From Streptomyces glomeratus (GTDB taxonomy: Bacteria > Actinomycetota > Actinomycetes > Streptomycetales > Streptomycetaceae): a stretch of DNA of 64,000 nucleotides. Below the pieces are notes generated by a model, which did not search any database, had not been told where the DNA came from, and worked only from the letters and a program-made list of their open reading frames with translations. The DNA lies in NCBI RefSeq assembly GCF_021462825.1, contig NZ_JAKEEB010000011.1, positions 162,708-226,707 on the forward strand, written 5' to 3'. Within the stretch, counting starts at the first letter, position 1; each line of letters opens with the position of its first letter. This document shows, in pieces, positions 6,792 to 15,315 of this stretch. A program made the position numbers and the translations under genes.

Positions 6792-8204
6792 ATGAGCAAG
6801 CCGCTGAAGCAGATCCACCTGGCCGCGCACTTCCCGGGTGTCAACAACACCACCGTGTGGAGCGATCCGCGCGCCGGCAGCCATATCGAGTTCAGCTCCT
6901 TCGTCCACTTCGCGCGGACCGCCGAACGCGCCAAGTTCGACTTCCTCTTCCTCGCCGAGGGCCTGCGTCTGCGCGAACAGGGCGGGCAGATATACGACCT
7001 GGACGTCGTCGGCCGGCCCGACACCTTCACCGTGCTGGCCGCGCTCGCCGCCGTCACCGAGCATCTCGGCCTGACCGGCACCATCAACTCCACGTTCAAC
7101 GAGCCGTACGAGGTGGCCCGCCAGTTCGCCAGCCTCGACCACCTCTCCGGCGGTCGTTCCGCGTGGAACGTGGTCACCTCCTGGGACGCCTTCACCGGCG
7201 AGAACTTCCGCCGCGGCGGCTTCCTGCCGCAGGAGGAGCGCTACTCCCGTGCCAAGGAGTTCCTGGCCACGGCGAACGAGCTCTTCGACTCCTGGCACGG
7301 TGACGAGATCGTCGCCGACCAGGAGACCGGGATCTTCCTGCGCGATGCCAAGGCGGGCTCGTTCGTCCACACGGGGAAACACTTCGACATCCGTGGTCAG
7401 TTCAACGTTCCGCGCTCCCCGCAGGGCCGCCCGGTGATCTTCCAGGCCGGTGACTCCGAGGAGGGCCGTGAGTTCGCCGCGTCGAGCGCCGACGCCATCT
7501 TCAGCCGGTACGCGACTCTGAAGGAGGGCCAGGCGTTCTACACGGACGTCAAGTCGCGGCTCGCCAGGTACGGCCGCGGCTCCGACCAGCTGCTCGTCCT
7601 GCCCGCCGCGACCTTCGTGCTCGGCGACACCGACCAGGAGGCCGCCGAACTCGCCCGCGAGGTGCGCCGGCAGCAGGTCAGCGGCGCCACTGCCATCAAG
7701 CACCTGGAGTTCGTCTGGAACCGGGACCTGTCGGCGTACGACCCGGAGGGGCCGCTGCCCGACGTCGACCCCGTGGTGAGTGAGGAGCACATATCGCGGG
7801 GCCGCGCCCAGGTGCGGATGTACCGGGACCCGATCGCCGTTGCCCGCGAGTGGCGGCAGCTCGCCGAGGCCAACAAGTGGTCCATCCGCGACCTGGTCAT
7901 CAACACCGGTAACCGGCAGACGTTCGTCGGCTCCCCGGCCACCGTCGCGCACACCATCAACGACTTCGTGCAGGCCGACGTCTCCGACGGCTTCATCCTC
8001 GTCCCGCACATCACCCCCGGCGGCCTCGACCCCTTCGCCGACAAGGTCGTCCCGCTCCTGCAGGAACGGGGCGTCTTCCGCACCGACTACGAGGGCACGA
8101 CCCTGCGCCACCACCTCGGCCTCGCCCTCCCCCACTCTCGGCTTCGCTCGAGCGGGGGGACCCCCATGGACGACCTGCGGGGCGAGGAGCGGGTGGCGTC
8201 GTGA
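6792..8204 (+). CDS. FMN-dependent luciferase-like monooxygenase (NtaA/SnaA/DszA/SoxA family)
   Basis: 470 aa, typical for the large NtaA/DszA branch. Hallmarks: IHLAAHFPGVNNTTVW at the N terminus, DFLFLAEGLRLRE, LDHLSGGRSAWNVVTSWD (FMN/substrate region) and SPQGRPVIFQAGDS. The branch includes nitrilotriacetate and dibenzothiophene-sulfone monooxygenases and needs FMNH2 from a partner such as the SsuE homologue at 13528. ATG at 6792, GGAGGGACC upstream. The stop overlaps the next GTG by 4 bp. The C-terminal tail is partly encoded by the palindromic repeat at 8127-8167. Substrate unknown, probably an organosulfur compound. Confidence 0.88.
   Translation: MSKPLKQIHLAAHFPGVNNTTVWSDPRAGSHIEFSSFVHFARTAERAKFDFLFLAEGLRLREQGGQIYDLDVVGRPDTFTVLAALAAVTEHLGLTGTINSTFNEPYEVARQFASLDHLSGGRSAWNVVTSWDAFTGENFRRGGFLPQEERYSRAKEFLATANELFDSWHGDEIVADQETGIFLRDAKAGSFVHTGKHFDIRGQFNVPRSPQGRPVIFQAGDSEEGREFAASSADAIFSRYATLKEGQAFYTDVKSRLARYGRGSDQLLVLPAATFVLGDTDQEAAELAREVRRQQVSGATAIKHLEFVWNRDLSAYDPEGPLPDVDPVVSEEHISRGRAQVRMYRDPIAVAREWRQLAEANKWSIRDLVINTGNRQTFVGSPATVAHTINDFVQADVSDGFILVPHITPGGLDPFADKVVPLLQERGVFRTDYEGTTLRHHLGLALPHSRLRSSGGTPMDDLRGEERVAS
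8127..8167 (+). repeat. Palindromic repeat, copy 3 (3' end of monooxygenase gene)
   Basis: CTCCCCCACTCTCGGCTTCG... ...CGGGGGGACCCCCAT. Same element as 6719-6763, again at the 3' end of a coding sequence and read in the same frame type (...SGGTPM...). Confidence 0.75.
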
Positions 8205-9292
8205 AATTCCTGGCCATCACACTCATCGTGCACCGCCCGGATCCCATCACCGGGATACAGAAGCCGACCCACGACCGCTTCCGCGAGGTCCTCGACAACG
8301 CGCTGCTGTCCGAGGAGCTGGGCTTCGACGGCTTCGGCGTGGGGGAGCGCCACGAGCGGCCGTTCATCTCCTCGTCCCCGACCGTCGTACTCAGCCATGT
8401 GGCCGCCCTGACGAAGCGGATCCGCCTGTTCACGGCCGTCACGACGCTCAGCCTGCTGGACCCGGTCCGGGCATACGAGGACTACGCCACGCTGGATCAC
8501 CTGTCCGACGGGCGCCTCGACCTGATCATCGGCAAGGGCAACGGCGCCGCTCAGCGTGACCTGTTCCACGTCACGCCCGAGGACCAGTGGGACCGCAACG
8601 CCGAGAGCTACGAGGTCTTTCGCAAGCTGTGGCGTCAGGACAAGGTCACCGCCGCTACCCGCTTCCGTCCCCCGCTGACGGACGCCGAGGTGTGGCCACG
8701 GCCGTACCAGCGGCCGATCCGGGTCTGGCACGGCAGTGCCACCAGCAAGGAGTCGGTCGACCTGGCCGCCCGCTACGGCGACCCGCTCTTCTCGGCGAAC
8801 GTCACCAACCCCATCGAGCCGTACGCCGAGTTGATCCGCCACTACCGCGAACGCTGGAAGCACTACGGCCACGACCCGGCGAAGATCGCCATCGGCGCGG
8901 GCACGGCGGGCGTCCACGTCGCGCCCACCTCGCAGGAGGCGCTGGCCGCGTACCGGCCGGTCTTCGAGGCCAATCTGGCGTTCTTCAAGAAGGCCGGCCT
9001 GCCGGTCGTCTTCGAGACCCTGGAGGACTTCGCCGAACGCAGCTCCGCTCTGATCGGCAGCCCGCAACAGGTCATCGACAAGGTGCACCGCTACCACGAA
9101 CAGTTCGGGCACACCGTGCTCCACCTGAACGCCGACGCGAGCGGGCTGACGGAGTCCCGGCACCGTGCCTCCCTCGAGCTGTTCCAGTCCAAGGTCGCCC
9201 CCGTGCTGCGCCACGAGATCCCGGACCCGCCGTTCGCATGGGGACCCGTGCTTCCGGCGCCACCGCTCACCCAGGAGTCCGCCCATGTCTGA
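8201..9292 (+). CDS. Luciferase-like FMN-dependent monooxygenase
   Basis: 363 aa bacterial-luciferase family protein. It starts with KFLAITLIVHRPDP, has LGFDGFGVGERHERPF (the FGVGExH strand typical of LuxA-like enzymes), DHLSDGRLDLIIGKGN and a C-terminal SSALIGSPQQVIDKV segment. The GTG start overlaps the upstream stop (GTGA), so translation is coupled. It is probably the third monooxygenase of the operon. The substrate cannot be read from sequence. Confidence 0.87.
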   Translation: MKFLAITLIVHRPDPITGIQKPTHDRFREVLDNALLSEELGFDGFGVGERHERPFISSSPTVVLSHVAALTKRIRLFTAVTTLSLLDPVRAYEDYATLDHLSDGRLDLIIGKGNGAAQRDLFHVTPEDQWDRNAESYEVFRKLWRQDKVTAATRFRPPLTDAEVWPRPYQRPIRVWHGSATSKESVDLAARYGDPLFSANVTNPIEPYAELIRHYRERWKHYGHDPAKIAIGAGTAGVHVAPTSQEALAAYRPVFEANLAFFKKAGLPVVFETLEDFAERSSALIGSPQQVIDKVHRYHEQFGHTVLHLNADASGLTESRHRASLELFQSKVAPVLRHEIPDPPFAWGPVLPAPPLTQESAHV

Positions 9293-10433
9293 CATCCCCC
9301 TCGGCATCCTCGACCTGGTCCCGATCCCGTCGGGCTCGACGGCAGCCGACGCCCTGCGCAACTCGATCGACCTCGCACAGCGGGCCGAGCGCCTCGGATA
9401 CGCCCGCTACTGGTTCGCCGAGCACCACCTCAACCCGGGCGTGGCCGGCACGTCACCCGCCGTCGTCCTGGCGCTGACCGCCTCCGCCACCTCCACCATC
9501 CGGCTCGGCTCCGGGGCCGTACAGCTCGGGCACCGCACCGCGCTGTCCACCGTGGAGGAGTTCGGACTGCTCGACGCACTGCACCCGGGCCGCTTCGATC
9601 TCGGACTGGGACGCTCGGGCGGCCGCCCACCGGGACAGCCGGCCGCACCGTTGCCGACGGCGACCCCGGTCGTCGACGGCCGCACCCCGAACGGCCTGCT
9701 GATCCCACCCCGCTTCTCCTTCGAGCACCTGCTCGGCTCACCCCGCATCGCGCTGCAGCGCAGACTGCTCCTGCTGCCGGGCGCCGAGTCACAGGACTAC
9801 GCCGATCAGATCGACGACATCCTCGCCCTGCTCGCCGGCACCTACCGCTCCCCGGAGGGCGTCGAGGCGCACGTCGTGCCGGGGGAGGGCGCCGACGTGG
9901 AGGTGTGGATCCTGGGCAGCAGCGGTGGTCAGAGCGCCGCTGTTGCGGGCCGCAACGGTCTGCGGTTCGCGGCGAACTACCACGTCAGCCCGGCCACGGT
10001 CCTGGAGGCGGTGGAGGGTTACCGCGCCTTCTTCCAGCCTTCCGAGTTCCTCGACAAGCCGTACGTCAGCGTCTCGGCGGACGTCGTCGTCGCCGAGAAC
10101 GACGCCACCGCCCGCGCACTCGCCACCGGCTACGGTCCGTGGGTCCGCAGCATCCGCACGGCCGAGGGCGCCATCGAGTACCCGACGCCGGAGGAAGCGC
10201 GCGCCCACCCATGGACCGACGAGGACCAGGCCCTCGTCCAGGACCGCCTCGACACCCAGTTCGTCGGCTCACCGGGCCGGGTGGCCGACCAGTTGGAACA
10301 GCTCCAGGAGGCCACGGGCGCGGACGAGTTGCTCGTCACGACGATCACCCACGAGCACGCCGACCGGGTCCGTTCGTACGAACTGCTCGCGGAGGAATGG
10401 CGCCGACGGGGGCACTCCTTGCAGCCGAGCTGA
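9285..10433 (+). CDS. Luciferase-like monooxygenase (MsnO8-type)
   Basis: 382 aa. It has the LGILDLVPIPSG N terminus, RYWFAEHHLNPGVAGTSPAV and LHPGRFDLGLGRSGG segments typical of the MsnO8-type LLM subfamily. ATG at 9285 with CCAGGAGTCC upstream; it overlaps the preceding gene by 8 bp. It is the last gene of the monooxygenase run and converges on the frameshifted kinase on the other strand. Function is inferred as flavin-dependent oxidation of an organosulfur compound. Confidence 0.85.
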   Translation: MSDIPLGILDLVPIPSGSTAADALRNSIDLAQRAERLGYARYWFAEHHLNPGVAGTSPAVVLALTASATSTIRLGSGAVQLGHRTALSTVEEFGLLDALHPGRFDLGLGRSGGRPPGQPAAPLPTATPVVDGRTPNGLLIPPRFSFEHLLGSPRIALQRRLLLLPGAESQDYADQIDDILALLAGTYRSPEGVEAHVVPGEGADVEVWILGSSGGQSAAVAGRNGLRFAANYHVSPATVLEAVEGYRAFFQPSEFLDKPYVSVSADVVVAENDATARALATGYGPWVRSIRTAEGAIEYPTPEEARAHPWTDEDQALVQDRLDTQFVGSPGRVADQLEQLQEATGADELLVTTITHEHADRVRSYELLAEEWRRRGHSLQPS

Positions 10434-10520
10434 CGTTGGGGTGACCTCACCGGCCGGCTGCACGCGACCGCTTCGGCGCGGCCCTTCTCGTCTCCGCGCC
10501 GACAGCGGAAGACCTCTGTC

Positions 10521-11025
10521 TCAGCCCGATGCCAGGCCGCGAAGGAGCACAGCCAGTGACTGTTGCGGGCTCTGTCCCGCGGTGTCGACGACGACGCGCT
10601 CGCGGTCCCACGGCTCGTACTCCCGGTCGACGACCTGCTGCCAGTCCGGCAGCGGGCAGATCCGGAGTGTCGGCCGACCGCGAGGTCACGCGGCGCCGGT
10701 GCTCCGCCGGATGCGAGCACACCACCTCAACCTCGACGACACGCACGCCCGTCCCGGCGGCCGTGTCCCGCCAGGCGTCATGCGTCACACTCAGCGGATT
10801 GGCCGATTCCGCGATCACGGTCAGTCCCTGCCGCAGATGTTCCCCGGCCAGGGCATATCCGACGACGTAGCCCACGGGACCCACGGGGTGCCGGGCCACT
10901 CCGGAACGGACGATCGCCTGCTCGATCGTGTCGGCCCGCAGATGCACCGCACCGATCCGGGCCGCCAGGAGACGCGCGAACGTGGTCTTGCCGGTGCCGG
11001 GCAGGCCGCCCATGACGATCAGCAC
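10521..11025 (-). pseudogene. P-loop kinase-like AAA protein, frameshifted
   Basis: The N terminus MLIVMGGLPGTGKTTFARLL carries a Walker A and ADTIEQAIVRSG, typical of small chloramphenicol-phosphotransferase/zeta-like P-loop kinases. The reading frame is right up to VTSRSADT (about nt 10670). After that the family-like continuation DWQQVVDREYEPWDRERVVVD is found in the +1 frame, ending at a TGA at 10521-10523. The uninterrupted frame instead runs into Arg/Gly-rich nonsense to 10447. A single indel near 10660-10680 explains this, either a true mutation or a base-calling error. Intact it would be about 168 aa. Confidence 0.75.
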
Positions 11026-11029
11026 CGGA

Positions 11030-11956
11030 TCATTCCTCCGTCAGCCGTCGCGACGAAGCGCCGTACGCCTGGGCGTTGCGCACGAAGAGCTCGTGCAGGT
11101 CGCGGACCGCCCGCGGCACGGCGCCGGAGTGGCGGCGCTGCAGTACCAGCAGCACGTCGGTCGCATCCCGCGCGAGCGGCCGCACAGTGATCGCGCCCCG
11201 TCGCTCCAGCGGGTCGCCGACGACGCTGAAGTCCGGCAGCACCGTGGCCCCCAGCCCCTCGGCCACCATCAGCTTGCCCATCTCCGCGCCGTCGGTGGAG
11301 TACGAGAAAGACGGCGTCCGGCCGCGCAGCAGCCGGTGCACGAAACGGTGCATCACATACCCGGACCGCATCACGATCAACGGCTCGGCCAGGAGGCTGT
11401 CCGCGTCCACCGCATCCAGGGCCGCCAGCGGACTGTCCGGACGCACGCACACCACCGGCCGCCCGCAGAGCAACTCCGTCGTCTCGAAGCCGGGCGGCAG
11501 GTCGTCGCCCCGCAGGTAGTTCACCAGTCCCAGGTCGAAGGCGCCCTCCAACAGCCCGCGGTGGATGTCGGCCTGCTGCGCGCCGACCAACTCCACCTGG
11601 GTGACCGGGTGCGAGGCCCGGAACTCGCGCACGGTCGGGATGACCAGCGGCACGGTAGCTGTGTTCACCGTGCCGAGCCGGACCATGCGGCTGATGCGGT
11701 GCTGGTCGCTGGCCGCGCCGCGCAGCCGGTCGACCGCGTCCAGCACGCTCATGATGTGCGGCAGCAGCTCGCGTCCCTCGTCGCTGATCTTCGCCCCGGA
11801 CCGCTTGCGCTCCAGCAGGTCCACGCCGAGCTCGCGCTCCAGATTGCGTACGGTTTCGCTGAGCGCGGGCTGGGACAGGTGCAGTGCCTCGGCGGCGCGC
11901 CGCAGCGAACCGAGCCGCGTGACGGAAGCGATGTATTCGAGCTGTTCGGTACGCAC
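11030..11956 (-). CDS. LysR family transcriptional regulator
   Basis: 308 aa from a GTG at 11956. The winged HTH is at about 2-60 (TEQLEYIASVTRLGSLRRAA, then SQPALSETVRNLERELG), and a periplasmic-binding-protein-like effector domain follows (about 90-295). The frame is open to an ATG at 12034, but the added 26 residues precede the normal family start; neither start has a strong RBS. It stands divergent to the sfnG unit (leader peptide at 12094) with about 140 nt between, so it probably controls sfnG-ssuE-sfnB-ssuD. Many sulfur regulons use a LysR protein (CysB/Cbl type). It ends 4 nt from the kinase remnant. Confidence 0.85.
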   Translation of the reverse strand: MRTEQLEYIASVTRLGSLRRAAEALHLSQPALSETVRNLERELGVDLLERKRSGAKISDEGRELLPHIMSVLDAVDRLRGAASDQHRISRMVRLGTVNTATVPLVIPTVREFRASHPVTQVELVGAQQADIHRGLLEGAFDLGLVNYLRGDDLPPGFETTELLCGRPVVCVRPDSPLAALDAVDADSLLAEPLIVMRSGYVMHRFVHRLLRGRTPSFSYSTDGAEMGKLMVAEGLGATVLPDFSVVGDPLERRGAITVRPLARDATDVLLVLQRRHSGAVPRAVRDLHELFVRNAQAYGASSRRLTEE

Positions 11957-12056
11957 GAAAAGGAGACTGCGCCGTCCCCGGACCGGGTTCAAGGGAATCC
12001 CTGTCACAACCTCGTGAATACCGACTCTCACCATGTGGAATCACCACCGGTCATTC

Positions 12057-12086
12057 TTGACCGGCCGGACTCCCTCCTGGTTCGAT
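12057..12086 (+). promoter_or_regulatory. Promoter of leader peptide C / sfnG unit
   Basis: TTGACC (12057-12062), an 18-nt spacer and TTCGAT (12081-12086). The predicted start of transcription (about 12093) coincides with the ATG of leader peptide C, which has no RBS; this fits a leaderless transcript. Confidence 0.45.
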
Positions 12087-12093
12087 CGGTTGC

Positions 12094-12174
12094 ATGAAGC
12101 GACAGGACCTCACGCGGCGACGCCACGTCGACCTTGCGCGTGTCTCCAGCGCCTTCTGTCGCTGTCGAGCCTGA
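12094..12174 (+). CDS. Putative Cys-containing leader peptide C
   Basis: 26 residues: a basic N terminus (RRRH), then VDLARVSSAFC at nt 12127-12159 and a second Cys two residues later (CRC), followed by RA and stop. Same core as leader peptides A and B. It precedes sfnG by 175 nt. No Shine-Dalgarno is visible and the ATG sits at the predicted transcription start. Likely a cysteine-responsive attenuator uORF for the sulfonate/sulfone operon. Confidence 0.8.
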   Translation: MKRQDLTRRRHVDLARVSSAFCRCRA

Positions 12175-12349
12175 GCGCACCCGAGGGAAACCCTCCCACC
12201 CGCTCCCTCTGTGACTTCCTTCCGTGAATTCCGGTCCCGGCTTGTTTCCGTCGTGACGACGGCTTTCCCGGAGACGCCGCTCCAGCGTGCCTGAATTCCG
12301 CGGAGCTCATTCGTCCTGCCCGCGCAGCATTCTCCTGCCAGGAGTTCCC

Positions 12350-13486
12350 ATGCCCGCATCCTCCGCACACCCCGGATCCGACCCCGTCCGCTTCGCCTAC
12401 TGGGTGCCGAACGTCAGCGGTGGCCTCGTCACCAGCACCATCGAGCAGCGCACCGACTGGGGCTACGACTACAACCGCGAACTCGCCGTCCTCGCCGAGA
12501 ACAACGGCTTCGACTACGCGCTCAGCCAGGTCCGTTACATGGCCAGCTACGGCGCCGAGTACCAGCACGAGTCGACCAGTTTCAGCCTGGCCCTGCTGCT
12601 CGCCACGCAGCGGTTGAAGGTCATCGCCGCCGTCCACCCCGGCCTGTGGCACCCGGGCGTCCTGGCCAAGCTCGGCGCCACCGCCGACCACCTGTCGAAC
12701 GGCCGCTTCGCCGTCAACGTCGTCAGCGGCTGGTTCAAGGGCGAGTTCACCGCGCTGGGCGAGCCTTGGCTGGAGCACGACGAACGTTACCGGCGCTCGG
12801 AGGAGTTCATCCGCGCCCTGCGGAAGATCTGGACCGAGGACCACGCCGAGCTCGCCGGTGACTTCTACCGGTTGCGCGACTTCTCCCTCAAGCCCAAGCC
12901 GCTGAACACCCCCGAGCGTCCGCACCCGGAGATCTTCCAGGGCGGCAACTCCACCGCCGCCCGTGCCATGGCCGGCCGCGTCTCCGACTGGTACTTCTCC
13001 AACGGCAAGGACTTCGACGGCGTCACCGAGCAGATCGCCGACGTCCGTGCCTCCGCCGTCCAAGCGGGGCGTACGCCGCCGAAGTTCGGCCTCAACGGCT
13101 TCCTCATCGCCCGCGACACCGAGGCCGAAGCCCGCGACACGCTCCGCGAGATCGTCACCAAGGCCGACACGCAGGCCGTGCACGGCTTCCGCGACGCCGT
13201 TCAGCAGGCCGGTCCGTCCACCGGCGACGGCAAGGGCATGTGGCAGGACTCGAGCTTCGAGGACCTCGTCCAGTACAACGACGGCTTCCGTACGGGTCTG
13301 ATCGGCACCCCTGAGCAGATCGCCGAGCGGATCGTCGCCTACAAGCGGCTCGGCGTCGACCTCTTCCTCCTCGGCTTCCTGCACTACCTGGAGGAGGTCG
13401 AGTACTTCGGCAAGCGGGTGCTGCCCCTGGTGCGCGAACTGGAGGCACGGGAAGCCGCGTACGAGCCCGCCGCCGCCCACGCCTGA
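12350..13486 (+). CDS. sfnG: Dimethylsulfone monooxygenase
   Basis: 378 aa. Strong family signature: FAYWVPNVSGGLV, TIEQRTDWGYDYNRELA, YGAEYQHESTSFS, VVSGWFKGEFTALGEPWLEHDERYRRSEEF and LVQYNDGF. SfnG uses FMNH2 and O2 to turn dimethyl sulfone into methanesulfinate, which enters the methanesulfonate route. ATG at 12350 with AGGAG 6 nt upstream; the frame open from 12287 is not used. Followed at 42 nt by the FMN reductase gene. Regulation is probably by the upstream Cys leader peptide and the divergent LysR protein. Confidence 0.95.
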   Translation: MPASSAHPGSDPVRFAYWVPNVSGGLVTSTIEQRTDWGYDYNRELAVLAENNGFDYALSQVRYMASYGAEYQHESTSFSLALLLATQRLKVIAAVHPGLWHPGVLAKLGATADHLSNGRFAVNVVSGWFKGEFTALGEPWLEHDERYRRSEEFIRALRKIWTEDHAELAGDFYRLRDFSLKPKPLNTPERPHPEIFQGGNSTAARAMAGRVSDWYFSNGKDFDGVTEQIADVRASAVQAGRTPPKFGLNGFLIARDTEAEARDTLREIVTKADTQAVHGFRDAVQQAGPSTGDGKGMWQDSSFEDLVQYNDGFRTGLIGTPEQIAERIVAYKRLGVDLFLLGFLHYLEEVEYFGKRVLPLVRELEAREAAYEPAAAHA

Positions 13487-13527
13487 CCGCGGCCCGCACA
13501 CGAAACGACCCACCGAAAGGTCCCACC

Positions 13528-14085
13528 ATGGCCACGATCCTGTCCGTCTCCGGAAGTCCCTCCGCCTCCTCCCGCACCGCTCGGCTGCTGCGCCACCTGG
13601 ACGAGCGGCTCATCGCACAGGGGCACGAGGTGGTCCCGCTGGACGTTCGAACCCTCCCCGCCGAGGCGCTGCTCGGGGCCGACTTCGCTCACCCGGCGAT
13701 CGTCCGGGCCACCGCCCTGTTCGAGCAGGCGGACGGGGTGGTGATCGGTACCCCCGTCTACAAGGCCGCCTACTCCGGGCTGCTGAAGTCCCTGCTCGAC
13801 CTGCTCCCGCAGTACGCCCTGGCGGGCAAGACGGTCCTCCCGCTGGCCACCGGCGGCTCCACCGCCCACGTCCTGGCCATCGACTACGCCCTGCGCCCGG
13901 TGCTGGCCTCCATGGGCCCCGCGCACATCACGCCGGGCTGGTTCACCCTCGACAAGGACATCACGGTGGGCGAGGACGGCACGCTGACCGTCGCGCCGGG
14001 ATCGGCCGAGGCTCTGGCGCAGGTCACGGACCAGTTCTCGGCCGCGCTGGGCGGGCGTACGACGCTGCTGGCGGCCGCCGGATGA
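13528..14085 (+). CDS. ssuE: NADPH-dependent FMN reductase (SsuE/MsuE family)
   Basis: 185 aa flavodoxin-like fold. VSGSPSASSRTARLL at the N terminus binds the flavin phosphate, and GTPVYKAAYSGLLKSLLDLL is the classic SsuE segment. The ALAIDYAL-type stretch (here VLAIDYALRPVL) matches the pi-helix region that distinguishes SsuE. It supplies FMNH2 to SfnG, SsuD and probably the four luciferase-like enzymes upstream, which have no reductase of their own. The stop overlaps the next ATG by 4 bp. Confidence 0.9.
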   Translation: MATILSVSGSPSASSRTARLLRHLDERLIAQGHEVVPLDVRTLPAEALLGADFAHPAIVRATALFEQADGVVIGTPVYKAAYSGLLKSLLDLLPQYALAGKTVLPLATGGSTAHVLAIDYALRPVLASMGPAHITPGWFTLDKDITVGEDGTLTVAPGSAEALAQVTDQFSAALGGRTTLLAAAG

Positions 14086-15278
14086 GCGCCGCGCACGTCA
14101 TCGCGGATGACGCCGAGGCCCTTGCCGTGGCCGCGGAGCTGGCCGCGGACTTCCGCAAGGGCGCCGCCGAGCGGGACGCGCGGCGCAGGCTCCCGCACAC
14201 GGAGCTGGAGCGGCTGTCCGCCTCCGGGCTGCTCGCCGTGACCGTGCCCGCCCGGTTCGGCGGCGCGGACATCCGTGCGGACGCGCTCGCCGAGATCTTC
14301 CGACTGCTGGCCGCCGCCGACGCCAGCCTGGCCCAGATCCCGCAGAGCCACTTCGTGTACGTCAACGTGCTGCGTCGGCAGGGGACCGACGAGCAGCAGG
14401 AGTTCTTCTTCGGCGAGGTGCTGGCGGGCAGGCGGTTCGGCAACGCCCAGTCCGAGGCGGGCACCCGGCACGTCCAGGACATCCGCACCCGTCTCGCCCG
14501 GCTCCCGGACGGGTCGTACGTCCTCGACGGCGTCAAGCACTACTCCACCGGCGCGCTGTTTGCCCACTGGATCCCCGTCCTCGCCCGTACCGAGGACGAC
14601 ACCCTGCAGGTGGCGTACGTTCCGCGTGACGCGCCCGGCCTCACGGTCGTGGACGACTGGGACGGCATGGGACAGCGCACCACCGCCAGCGGAACCGTCC
14701 GCCTGGAGTCAGTGCCCGTGCCGGCCGACCGTGTCGTGCCGCACCACCTCACGTTCCAAGGTCCCCAACTCCACGGCGCGGTGGCCCAGTTGCTGCACGC
14801 GGCCATCGACGCCGGGATCGCCTCGGGGGCGCTGGCCGAGGCGGTGGAGTTCGTCCGCACGAAGAGCCGCCCCTGGTTCGAGAGCGCGGCCGAAGGGCAC
14901 GAGAGTGCCGCGGAGGATCCGTTGCTGATCCAGCGGTTCGGCGAACTGGCGATCAGAGTACGGGCTGCCGAAGCGCTGCTGCGCGAGGCCTCCCGCGCGG
15001 TCGACGCCGCCCGCGCCGACCTGACCGACGACTCGGCCGCTGAGGCCTCGATCGCGGTGGCCACGGCCAAGGTGACCGCCGCCCAGGCCGCCGTCGAGGT
15101 CGCCGGCGCCCTCTTCGAGGTATCCGGCACCCGCTCCGCGCTCGACTCCCTGAACCTGCACCGCCACTGGCGCGACGCGCGCACCCACACCCTGCACGAC
15201 CCGGCCCGCTGGAAGGTCCAGCACATCGGCCGCTATGTGCTCAACGGCACCAGGCCGCCCCGCCACGGCCTCCTCTGA
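14082..15278 (+). CDS. sfnB: SfnB-family acyl-CoA-dehydrogenase-like flavoprotein
   Basis: 398 aa acyl-CoA dehydrogenase fold: N-terminal helical domain (about 20-120), beta domain (NAQSEAGTRHVQDI, GVKHYSTGALFAHW) and C-terminal helical domain ending in FEVSGTRSALDSLNLHRHWRD. The last motif and the missing catalytic Glu context are typical of the DszC/SfnB flavin monooxygenase branch rather than true dehydrogenases. SfnB is linked genetically to dimethyl sulfone use in Pseudomonas. In this operon it may oxidise methanesulfinate to methanesulfonate, the job MsuC does elsewhere; this step is inferred. ATGA overlap with ssuE. Confidence 0.85.
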   Translation: MSAAHVIADDAEALAVAAELAADFRKGAAERDARRRLPHTELERLSASGLLAVTVPARFGGADIRADALAEIFRLLAAADASLAQIPQSHFVYVNVLRRQGTDEQQEFFFGEVLAGRRFGNAQSEAGTRHVQDIRTRLARLPDGSYVLDGVKHYSTGALFAHWIPVLARTEDDTLQVAYVPRDAPGLTVVDDWDGMGQRTTASGTVRLESVPVPADRVVPHHLTFQGPQLHGAVAQLLHAAIDAGIASGALAEAVEFVRTKSRPWFESAAEGHESAAEDPLLIQRFGELAIRVRAAEALLREASRAVDAARADLTDDSAAEASIAVATAKVTAAQAAVEVAGALFEVSGTRSALDSLNLHRHWRDARTHTLHDPARWKVQHIGRYVLNGTRPPRHGLL

Positions 15279-15315
15279 CAACCAACCTGATCGCACTCCT
15301 GATCGGAGACGCCGC

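Larger units (their letters stand above)
11957..12349. other. Divergent regulatory region between the LysR gene and sfnG
   Basis: About 390 nt holding the LysR promoter side, a sigma70-like promoter at 12057-12086 and leader peptide C. Nothing recognisable from 12175 to 12338 beyond the RBS (AGGAG 12340-12344) of sfnG. Confidence 0.6.

Noticed and set aside
5220..8135. 971-aa minus-strand ORF opposite the monooxygenases
   Set aside because: Composition (Gly/Val/Asp-rich, no motifs) is that of an antisense shadow of two clear plus-strand genes.
10447..10520. Extension of the kinase ORF to 10447
   Set aside because: After about 10670 the frame is nonsense; the family-like continuation is in another frame and stops at 10521.
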